From: Cytidiella melzeri
Lineage: Eukaryota > Basidiomycota > Agaricomycetes > Polyporales > Irpicaceae
NCBI GenBank assembly: GCA_022592445.1
Contig: JABYQR010000087.1
Span: 62,001 to 126,000, forward strand
Reading direction: 5' to 3'
DNA: 64,000 nt
Part shown: positions 55,492-64,000 of the stretch, piece by piece
Numbering within the stretch: position 1 is the first letter of the stretch
Layout: each line of letters starts with the position of its first letter
The notes under the pieces: generated by a model
The model's input: only the letters and a program-made list of their open reading frames with translations
Database searches by the model: none
What the model was told of the DNA's origin: nothing
Made by a program: the position numbers and the translations under genes

Positions 55492-57056
55492 ATGTCTAAC
55501 CCTTCGTCAAGCACAGCGACCTGGCAGAGACTATGGGATGAATCACAACCACGTTTGGTCTCTATACGGCAGTCGTTAAACGAACAACTACCACCAGCAC
55601 CTCGAATCACTCGTATAGGCAAACTCGACGCCGAACTGCTTGATCAAGAACTGGTTGCTGTGTTGCAGGAACCAGTGTCAAAAGCGTGCAATATATTAAA
55701 CGTATGCTTTGACCTCTATGCTTGCAGTTCTCATTGATAACGTGACACACACAGTCTGCGTTCAAGGCCCGCTTCGAACCCGAATTAACCCTTCTCATTC
55801 AACTCACACTCTACAAATTCTCTCTATGGGACTCTGGATCAAGCTACGGTGCTAAGCTGCAGGGCTTAAAGTATGTCTGGGAGCCTGGCCACAAGGGTTC
55901 ACCGTCAGGTCAGTGTCCGTCCTCCAAAGTTAGCTCTCGTGCACATTGACGTAGTGCTAGCATCCAGCTTGCCACGTGCCCTTCTATTGACACATGGTGC
56001 TATCACCCTCTTGATACCATACCTTCATACTCGAATACGACGGCATGCACTGTCACAAGCGTGGCCGGACGCACCTTCATCAGACAAGCGGCGGAAAGCA
56101 TGGGAGCTCTTGACACGCCTCGAGTCTACGCACTCTCTATTCGCACTCCTCAACTTTGTTGCGTTTTTACGGGATGGAAGGTCAGTTTATGCCAAATTTT
56201 GGTGGTCCTTGATTGACAATTTGCTCAAGATATCGGACGTTGACGGACCGTCTGCTGCGAATACGTCTTGTATCGACGCAGCGACTCACAACACGTGATG
56301 TCTCCTACGAATTCATGAACCGCCAGATGGTGTGGCATGCATTCACGGTCAGTCCGGTTGACATATGTCAAAGTATGTCACCCTTACGCTCAGCTCCAGG
56401 AATTCCTTCTCTTCTTCCTACCTCTTGTCAATACTCGAGCATTAAGTCGACGCATCGGCAAATTGACATCACAACTCTCCTGGTCAACACTCCTCCCGTC
56501 CCCTGTACGCTCCGCATGCGGCCTGTCCGTGCGAGACAACGAGGCTCAAACACCTCAAGCAAGAAATGGGAAATACTGGTCACTCCCCCTCGACCAATGC
56601 GCCATCTGTTACGAAGACGCATCCACGAATCTCAACCTCACAGACCCTGCGAACGCCCTTTCGTCACTGTCTAACCCTATCTACTCTGCGTCTTCGAATT
56701 CCAAATCTCCGCCAGAGACAACAGAAGGCTCCGTGGACGATCCACCGCAACATCCAATACATACACCGTACGTCACAGATTGCGGACACGTGTACTGCTA
56801 CGTCTGCGTTACCAGTCGTATGATTCGTACCGCCGATGACGCCTCGGGCTCTGGGCCGGGTGGCACTCGTTGGCAATGCTTGAGGTGCGGAGAGGATGTG
56901 ACTGGAGTTGACAGGATGGAGGCGGGGGTCGAGGGTGTGGAAAGTGACTATGGGAGCGATGAGATCTCGTTTGGCTACGGCAGTTCGGAAGATGTCGACT
57001 TCACTGATTTAAGCGGGAGTATGGCAGGGGATAGTGAGTCTGGGGAGTCAGTATGA
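55492..57056 (+). CDS. PEX2: Peroxin 2, RING ubiquitin ligase subunit
   Basis: Peroxisomal membrane RING protein acting with Pex10 and Pex12 to ubiquitinate the import receptor. The start at 55492 gives MSNPSSSTATWQRLWDESQP. Family blocks are RITRIGKLDAELLDQELVAV, FKARFEPELTLLIQLTLYKF, SLWDSGSSYGAKLQGLKY, RLESTHSLFALLNFVAFLRD, LRIRLVSTQRLTTRDVSYEF and FMNRQMVWHAFTEFLLFFLP. The C-terminal RING has LDQCAICYEDAS, then a long Ser/Pro insertion, PYVTDCGHVYCYVCVTSRM and WQCLRCGEDVTG, giving a C3HC4-like ligand set. An acidic tail (YGSDEISFGYGSSEDVDFTD) ends at 57054-57056. About five introns. The insertion inside the RING between the second and third ligand pairs is long, as in other fungal Pex2. 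Confidence 0.94.
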
Positions 57057-57849
57057 AATATAATGGCTCCCTTTATCGATGATTCTGGCGGGTCAGCTCC
57101 GTCGTAGGGCACGAATATCATGATGTATACTTATGTCCGTGTTAGACGCTTACGCCACAATGAAGACTATTGCCTGATATGATGCGTAAGCGCCAGATGT
57201 AGGTGGCGGACTGCGATAGGGAACAGCCACTAATCAAACAAAACCCATGTTATTAATTTAGTCGAGGTAGTTGAATGTGATCTCCCGCCAGATATGAAGG
57301 TTTTTGTGACATATGGCAACGTGACTGTCGCGCGAAACCACTCTGAGGTTACAGGGGCTCTGGCGTCGCAGACAGACAGACTATACCACACCTGTATACC
57401 GAGTAAAGCTGTTCATAGTGAGAGGCCCTTGTAAGCATTTGATTGTTGTGGCCAGTCTCGATATGACTTGTTACTGCATTGGTCACTAATAGTAAGTACA
57501 GGCTGTACAGCTCGATGTCACCTACTATAGCTCGCCCGATGTTTTCCCGTACAGTATTGTCACGGGAATGTCCCTGTTCTGTTTATTGCATCCATAGAAC
57601 GTCGGCGAAATACAATCAGGTCCTACACTGTCAACTGGTCAGATTCAACACCATTAGTCTGCGGCACATCTTTGCATGTGCTTTTCTCGAGTGACCATGG
57701 GTCGTATGGGACAAGCTTTCGTATCTCATATCGCTGCGATTACTTGGCGATAACAGAACAATCAGGATCAAGTCCGAGTCGTTCGTGAGAATCATATAAA
57801 CACTCACCGCTCATAATCCGTCCGTCAGCCATCCTCCATATCAGAAAAC
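57057..57849. other. Gap between PEX2 and GNAT gene
   Basis: This 793 bp stretch is AT-richer than its neighbours and holds the PEX2 3' UTR and the GNAT promoter. The only open frame (57479-57694) shows no domain. A short imperfect hairpin occurs at about 57547-57567 (CCCGT...ACGGG). No gene is supported. Confidence 0.5.
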
Positions 57850-58563
57850 ATGGCTGATACGAATGCATCCCCACCATCGCCCGAGCTCTTCATTCGTCCC
57901 ACCATCCCATCTGACTCACCCGCCGTCTCCCGCATATGTTTGCTCACAGCCGACGCAGGCGTATCCGCCGAGTCCCTACACTCAGCCGGCGAACTGCCCG
58001 GCCTCATGTACGCCGAGCCATACGTACACCTTCCGGAGTGCCATGGATTCGTGTTGGTGGATCCCTCGTTGCCTGGGAAGAAAGGCGAAGGGGAGGCAGT
58101 GGGCTACGTCCTAGTAAGCTTCGACACGCGCGGCTTCGAGCAGTCGCGTCTTGTCGACTGGTTCCCGCCCTACTGGGAGAAATACCCTCTCTCTGCTGTC
58201 GATGCAGAGGTCACTGAGAGCACTCCAGCTCACCTGCGTAGCTTGACGCCGCAAGACAAGCACTATATTCGCACGATACATAAGCCACATACCGCAGAGG
58301 ACACCCAGATCGCATTTAGCCCTGCACATCTACACATCGACATTCTCCCTGAATATCAACGTCAAGGTTGGGGAAAGAAATTGATTGGACGGGCTGTGAA
58401 GTACTTGAAGGAGGAGAAGGGCTTGGACAGGTTGTGGTTGGGTATGGATCCTAGGAACACGAACGCGAAGAGCTTTTATGCCAGGCTAGGTTTTCAGGAG
58501 ATTCCAGATACGCCAGTTGGAACTGTAGGGCTCAGGTTCGAGGATTGGAACGACTGCATGTAA
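57850..58563 (+). CDS. GNAT-family N-acetyltransferase
   Basis: Intronless gene for 237 residues with a GCN5-related acetyltransferase fold. The N-terminal strand and helix are ELFIRPTIPSDSPAVSRICL. The central part (HGFVLVDPS, AVGYVLVSFDTRGFEQSRLV) forms the core strands. The acetyl-CoA loop is seen in HLHIDILPEYQRQGWGKKLI, with the Q-x-x-G-x-G/A pattern (QRQGWG). The C-terminal helix and strand are RLWLGMDPRNTNAKSFYARL and GFQEIPD. An insertion of about 60 residues (YWEKYPLSAVDAEVTESTPA and following) separates the core strands; bacterial and fungal relatives of the acetyltransferase-like domain have it too. Substrate is unknown. It sits in the same orientation as PheRS beta, 204 bp upstream of it. 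Confidence 0.92.
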   Translation: MADTNASPPSPELFIRPTIPSDSPAVSRICLLTADAGVSAESLHSAGELPGLMYAEPYVHLPECHGFVLVDPSLPGKKGEGEAVGYVLVSFDTRGFEQSRLVDWFPPYWEKYPLSAVDAEVTESTPAHLRSLTPQDKHYIRTIHKPHTAEDTQIAFSPAHLHIDILPEYQRQGWGKKLIGRAVKYLKEEKGLDRLWLGMDPRNTNAKSFYARLGFQEIPDTPVGTVGLRFEDWNDCM

Positions 58564-58767
58564 AGAGTGGTTGTAGTAGGGTGTATGTACATGGAAGAGA
58601 GAAAGTATCAGAGTAACTTCAGGAGAGCATACTTAGACGCCAAAAGATCTCGCAGATAGGGCGATCGGAGTCACCTTGGCTTCGACTGTACTTCAAGTTA
58701 TCTTGAGCTTTACCACTCGCCTCGCCTCCATCGTCTCGTCCTCAACGCTCTTTGAAGCAACAACAAC

Positions 58768-61219
58768 ATGCCCACCGTCGCTGTCGACAAAGAAGATCTC
58801 TGGGATCGTCTGGGCTACAAATACTGTATTCTATTTCTCTGAACATATTGACAGCCAGGATACTGAAATAGGGCTGTAGCTGCCGAAGAGTTTGACAGGC
58901 TCCTCTTCGAGTTTGGACTTGAACTGGATGAAGATGTACGTTGTGTTGGAAGAGGTCTAGTCTCGTCATACATGGCTTACAGTGTCATGATTTTCGCGCA
59001 GACAACGGAGGAGGTTGAGGCATTGAAGAAAAAGGGCTTACCGGCAGAGCGCCCTGTGAGTTCTCAGCATTGGAGTGTACTACACTCCCCTCTTTTAGCC
59101 ATACTGACTGTTCGTACCACCAGCAACTCAAAATTGAAATCCCCGCGAACAGGTCGGTTAGTACAGACGACAGAATTTATGCACGAGAGTAACCTGCAGT
59201 GATTGCATAGATATGATCTGCTGTGCATCGAGGGTATTGCCAGAGCAATCCGTGTGTTCCTTGGCAGGGACAAACCTCCCGAGTACAAGCTCGTTCAGCC
59301 AAAGGACGGGGGATTTATCACAGCAACGATTGCACCAGAGGTAAGCCTGCTCAATTCAGCCCATCATTCGTAACACTCAAGTGTATCCGGCGTTATCCAT
59401 AACCATATTCGTAGACGAAGCAGATACGACCTTACTTTGCGTGTGCCGTGCTACGTAACGTCAAATTCACACCTCGTTCCTACGAATCTTTCATCGACCT
59501 ACAAGACAAACTGCACCAAAACATTTGCAGGCGGCGTCAGTTCGTCGCTATCGGAACGCACGACCTCGATACCTTGAAGCCGCCCTTCTCGTACGAAGCG
59601 CGACCGCCGAAAGACATTCAATTTGTTCCACTGTCCAAACATAAGTCGTACACTGCTGAGGAGTTGATGACTGTATATGAGGTACTTTCCATCCGTCACA
59701 AATTGTGCATGCCCTGACAACCCATTGTGTCTTCAGTCGGAGAAGCATTTGGCAAAATACCTCCCCATCATTAAGGATTCGCCTGTATACCCCATCATCT
59801 ATGACTCTACGCGACAAGTAGCGTCCATGCCTCCTATAATCAACTCCGACCACAGCAAGATCACCCTGGACACTCGTAACGTTTGGGTCGACGTGACGGC
59901 CACCGACGAGACGAAGTTGGGCGTCGTCATCAACATTATTACAACAATGTTCTCCGAGTACTGCGAAGAACCTTTCACGTACGTTCGGTCATATCAACAA
60001 CATGGATTTTGCTCAGACATGGCTCGGCTCACAGAATCGAACCCTGCAAAGTCATCTACCCCGACGGAACAGAGCGCATCACACCTGACCTCGCCTATCT
60101 GCCAATGACCACCCACGCTTCGTACGTCAACTCCTGCACAGGACTCACCCTTCAGGCAGTCGACGTCGCACGATTGCTAGAACGCATGACGCTCACGGCC
60201 GCAGTTGACGAGTCAGACGCTACGGGCGACAGCGTCGCCGTACAAGTTCCCCCCACGCGCCCAGACATCTTGCACGAATGCGACTTGATGGAAGACGCCG
60301 CGATCGCGTACGGATTCAATAACCTGCCGGACACGTTCCCGCACACGAGCACAGTCGCGCAACCGTTGGAGCTGAGCAAGTTGAGCGACATTATCCGGAG
60401 GGAGTGGGCTCTCGCCGGGTTCACAGAGGTCCTCCCTCTCATCCTCGTACGTTCCTTCTTTGTTACCTCTTCATTTTATGGGTGCATGCCCTTGTCTAAC
60501 AAATGAGTTGTGCCCCCAAGTGCTCTCACGAAGAGAACTTTGACTGGCTGAACCGCAAAGACCCTGGCACGCTCGCCGTACGGATTGCCAACCCCAAAAC
60601 GCTCGAGTTCCAGGTCGTCCGCACCTCCCTTCTGCAAGGTCTCCTCAAGACGATTCGCGAGAACCGCTCCCACTCGCTCCCGATCCGAGTCTTCGAGTCC
60701 TCCGACGTCGTTATCAAAGACACCAAGATGGAGAGACAGGCTCGGAACGTGCGGCACGCGGCAGCGGTGTGGTGCAACAAGACGGCAGGGTTCGAGGTGG
60801 TTCATGGCATGTTGGATCGCGCCATGCAGATGCTGGAGGTGCCAAGGATCGCGAGCAGTGATACAAAGGCGACGCATGGGTATTACATCAAGGAGCGTAA
60901 CGGTACGTGTGTTTTCATCCCTTCTTGTTTTGCCGTCTGTTCTGCTACTTGTCATGTTTTTATCTGACATACACGCGCAGATCCCACCTTCTTCCCCGGA
61001 CGTGCCGCCACGATCTACTACCGCCGCCCACAAAAACGCACCTCGCTCGACACGCTCAAGCACGCGTTCTCCCTCAACGGAGACGAGGAGATTGGTGTTC
61101 TCGGCATCCTCCATCCTACCGTCCTCGAGAAGTTCGAGATCGGGTACCCGTGCTCGGCGGTCGAGTTCACGTTGGAGCCTTTCAGGAAGGCTGCCTCGCC
61201 CGTCGCACATAACAAGTGA
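58768..61219 (+). CDS. FRS1: Phenylalanyl-tRNA synthetase beta subunit, cytosolic
   Basis: Beta subunit of the cytosolic PheRS, responsible for editing and tRNA contacts. The start at 58768 gives [20 protein letters not shown], then across an intron [17 protein letters not shown]. Further blocks are [20 protein letters not shown] (the conserved E-x-PANRYD motif of the family), [112 protein letters not shown] and [20 protein letters not shown]. The B5 and catalytic-like domains follow with [56 protein letters not shown] sequence, and [20 protein letters not shown]. The stop is at 61217-61219. About eight introns. Confidence 0.96.
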
Positions 61220-61822
61220 TGGCTAGGCGTGGGTAGTAGCTGTAGCTATCTCATATATCAATATTGAAGTGTAACCAATAAATAAGTATATGACTCAAAG
61301 AGAAGAAACATGAATTTAGATATCCGCGATCCTTATATTTCTTATATTGAGCCTTTTGGGCGGACGATAGCTGTAGGATGTCGAGCGCGGACGATGCCTT
61401 TGTAGAAGGTGACCAGCTGCAGTTGTGTTTCTTATATCAGAGGAGCGAGAGGGGTTGACGCTATCCCGAAGTTAGTTCTTTTCCATGGCAAGCCCCGTAA
61501 GGAGCTCATTGATATACCGCTTTGAGAAGAACACTCTATAGGCGCATTTTATGACTTTCGCGAGGTCATCGAGCTGATTGTGAACGCTGATTGTGAACCC
61601 CTCACAACCCTGCTCCGTGAGACTCGAAGACAACGCTATGCATATGTGAGTTACGTCTCGCGATGTACCACTCACTAGATGTTCTGGAAGGTGAACATGA
61701 TGTGAGGTTGGTATCGTGGATGGATGCCGAAGTCTTGCCATCCTGCGTGCAAGGTCTTGAAAGACAATCTTTATCGCAGCAACATCGGTGGTCTAAGCTA
61801 ACACACACACACGACGATAAGC
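61220..61822. other. Gap between FRS1 and EMC10
   Basis: This 603 bp stretch holds two 3' UTRs. A short (AC)n run lies at about 61801-61812. An 89-codon open frame on the minus strand (61472-61741) has no recognisable domain and sits in the likely EMC10 3' UTR. Confidence 0.45.
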
Positions 61823-63328
61823 CTATCGCTTCTGCCCTCCTCCCTGCCCTTCCTCCTCCGGAGGCCCGGGTGCCAGTGCTGCGAGAAAAAGAAAAAACCA
61901 CCCACGTCAGTTCAAGCTTCCCTATACTGCCTCGCGATAAGAAGTGACGCACCAAGAGCAGCAAGCCCAACCGCGATATAGATCCAGTACTTTTGCAAGA
62001 ACGACTTCTCCGGAATTGGCTGCACGACGTTGCCCTCCGCGTTCACGGGTGGCGGTGTCTTGAGTGTCGGACTGTGGACAGACGTGGGGTGTATCAGTCA
62101 TCCGTAGTCAAGGCACGCATTGAAAGGAAATGGGTAGGCTTCGAAACGTCCCGACGTTGTTTTTTCCCTGTGCGTATGAGCGGGTGTACTGGCTGCAAAC
62201 AAGGAGGGCTGGCAGCTCGCCACGATGGCGAGTCGCGCCTCGGACATGTCCAGACATATACACGAGCCCTTTTTCGATTAAAAGAAACGAGAGCAGCGGC
62301 ATAAACGTTGAGCCGATGGCCCAGATGACGAGCCATTGATGTCCCACATGCCCTGGAAAGGAGGAAGGGCACCAAGTGGCACGCAAGGGGCAACAAATAG
62401 CGGATGATTGACAGGCCTTCGCACGCCACCTGGTAGCACATCCAAGCCATATACGAACAACTGGAACTGGAGAAACCAGCAGAGTACTGTGCTGAAAGGG
62501 GTGGAAGGGCACTCACAGCGGTGGGACACGAGGCGCCTTGACGTGCACGGTCGAGTTCAGTCTCGCCAAGTTCGCGAAAGATACCAGGGGGGTCTCGGAA
62601 TTTGCTTCCGCCGAAGCCTGGTCGTCTCCAGTAGGGTCGGATTTTGGTTTATGTGTTGGGAGGGGCGGACATGAGCCGTCGTGAGGGATGGGCCCTACGA
62701 AGTAGTCGAGAGCGAACGGAGGAAGAGAGGTGTTTGTTGAGAGATGGAGTATCAAATCTTCGTAGGTGCTCTGGGCAAGGTGGCACTAGACTCGAAAGTA
62801 GGTGTTGAGTTTATGCAGTTGCGAAGATACAAATGTGAGACCAGCCAGTCTGAACTCGATCGCGGACTGGGCCGCTGGATGATCTGATTAGCATGCCAGA
62901 AGACTCACTGCTTTAACAGACGAAACATGCCACTGAGAGTGGTGGGTGTCTCCAGGGTGCTCGAGTGCAAGCTGATACAACACCTCCTGACTTGCTTCCG
63001 TGGTGCTCATACCATTGCTGGCGAGATCGTCCACGACGTTTTGGAACGCCTCCTCAAGACTGGGGAGGTTCTCTAGAAGTGTCTCGTATGCAACGAGGTG
63101 CGCGCCATGGACTGCGTTGCGCGTATCTTTGGTGTGCAAAGTTGAAGCCGCTCCAGAGCGAACGAGAACGAATACGCCACGATCGGAGAAGGGCTCGGAG
63201 GGGCGCGACGGGTGGTATATTCTGTGCAGAACGCGCAGTGTGTCTGGGTTGTCGTTCGCAACAACGAGCGACGGGACAGCGGTTGCGAGCAGCAGAAGAG
63301 AAAGACAGAGTGCGCGGACGAAAGACAT
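61823..63328 (-). CDS. EMC10: ER membrane complex subunit 10
   Basis: Subunit of the ER membrane protein complex (EMC), which inserts tail-anchored and multi-pass proteins. The start at 63328 gives a signal peptide (MSFVRALCLSLLLLATAVPS). The lumenal domain has LRVLHRIYHPSRPSEPFSDR and GVFVLVRSG, then HSQWHVSSVKACHLAQST across an intron and PPFALDYFVGPIPHDGSCP. The linker and C-terminal anchor read EGNVVQPIPEKSFLQKYWIY and IAVGLAALG. Splicing at GTGCGT to CTCGCAG joins ALG to a last 56-nt exon giving LAPGPPEEEGQGGGQKR and the stop at 61823-61825, the usual Pro/Gly/Glu tail of fungal EMC10. If the intron is retained, the frame ends instead at LLIARQYREA (stop 61912-61914). Confidence 0.88.
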
Positions 63329-64000
63329 TGGCCGGACGGATTATTGGGTGTGACGACGTTGGCCGTAACGACCTGGTACTCAAGGCGCCAATCACACGGC
63401 AGCTTTTGATTTAGCGCTCGGCAGGTGACGTTTTGAACGTCCATTGGCTGCCCGTATAAGGCCGTACTTGGGCGCCTAGAAAGACACCTGGACACGACTG
63501 GCCAACACAGAAGTTTCCCATGGGCGATGTTTTTTGAAACGGACGGTGAGAATACGATGATTCAGCTGCACTGCATCCATTACACATCTCGTGCCATACG
63601 GCAGTTCTCGCAATGTATCAGTAGCAGTATTCCTTTGGTGGTCTCGTTGGCCGCATGCCCTGCGAAGTGCGAACAGCGACGAAACCCGTCGGTCTGCTCA
63701 GCCGGGGTCAACTTAGCCCGGCTCGTGACGTCACTTGTGCTCTATTTGGGGAAGGGTTGCGCCTCATAGACGCGCTGTCTCAGCCAACCAGCGTCGGCGA
63801 ACGCGAGGAGAATTGATGGGAACCTGCCTATCCTGGTCATCGTCCATCCACCACGTTGTCTGGGCCCTCTCTCCGCCAGACCGTCTCCTGCACTCTCTCC
63901 GCCACCAGCTGCAGCTTCGCGTCTTCAGAACGACGTCCACCACAGCGAGCTCAAGCGGCGGACAACATGGGGCGTGTACCAGCGTCGTCTGAGGACGCTG
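63329..64000. promoter_or_regulatory. EMC10 upstream region and right window edge
   Basis: A perfect CRE (TGACGTCA, 63726-63733, within the palindrome GTGACGTCAC) lies about 400 bp upstream of EMC10. CCAAT is seen at 63388-63392 and in reverse at 63443-63447. TGACG half sites also occur. bZIP binding (Atf/CREB or Hac1-like) is plausible and would fit an ER gene. Open frames from about 63800 to the right edge are GC-rich, and a gene could begin at an ATG near 63971 (MGRVPASSEDA), but it is cut too early to judge. Confidence 0.5.

Noticed and set aside
61472..61741. 89-codon open frame on the minus strand downstream of EMC10
   Set aside because: No domain, no splice partners, and it lies where the EMC10 3' UTR is expected.
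1..64000. Search for transposons, retroelements, phage, CRISPR arrays or secondary-metabolite enzymes
   Set aside because: No transposase, integrase or reverse transcriptase motif, no direct repeat array, and no NRPS/PKS/terpene synthase signature was seen. The region is housekeeping throughout.

Overview
This window is nuclear DNA of a filamentous basidiomycete, probably an Agaricomycete. The genes are dense and strictly eukaryotic. Most are broken by many short introns of about 50-60 bp with GT..AG ends, and exons can be as small as 6-13 nt. The products have clear fungal orthologues (Mdm10, Pho81, Emp24, Ufe1, Bsd2). I see no operons, phage, CRISPR arrays, plasmid genes, rRNA or tRNA. Genes were rebuilt by reading exons, donor and acceptor sites and conserved protein motifs on both strands. 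Outer coordinates are start codon to stop codon and include introns.

Left third (1-20 kb): a sugar transporter cut by the window edge (-), EMP24 (-), RanBP1/YRB1 (+), mitochondrial ClpX/MCX1 (-), Cactin (+), a Bsd2/NDFIP protein (-), a TVP38 membrane protein (+), the ER SNARE Ufe1/syntaxin-18 (-), a 1.1 kb gap, snRNP SmG (-), an uncharacterised RGG-rich protein (+) and MDM10 (-).

Middle (20-42 kb): a probable degenerate RecA-fold protein resembling SWSAP1/Shu-type recombination factors (+), PEX12 (+), the phosphate regulator PHO81 with SPX, ankyrin and degenerate GDPD domains (+), an ABC half-transporter (-), a 1.5 kb gap, a membrane-tethered aspartic protease (-), mitochondrial hydroxyacid-oxoacid transhydrogenase (+), HIS6 (+), a mitochondrial PPR protein (-) and folylpolyglutamate synthase (+).

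Right third (42-64 kb): SLX4 (-), importin-11/KAP120 (+), DNA polymerase delta subunit 3 (-), a gap with a possible gene remnant, cytosolic PheRS alpha (-), PEX2 (+), a GNAT acetyltransferase (+), PheRS beta (+), EMC10 (-) and the upstream region of a gene that may begin past the right edge.

The region is almost all housekeeping. No convincing new defence, mobile or secondary-metabolite system was found. The points most worth a second look are: both subunits of cytosolic PheRS within 8 kb around PEX2; two of the three peroxisomal RING-ligase subunits (PEX12, PEX2) in one window; a candidate Shu/SWSAP1-like protein; paired MluI boxes between SLX4 and KAP120; an uncharacterised RGG protein with an acidic tryptophan motif; and several loci where open frames run through introns and would mislead automatic annotation (MDM10, EMC10, the ABC transporter).
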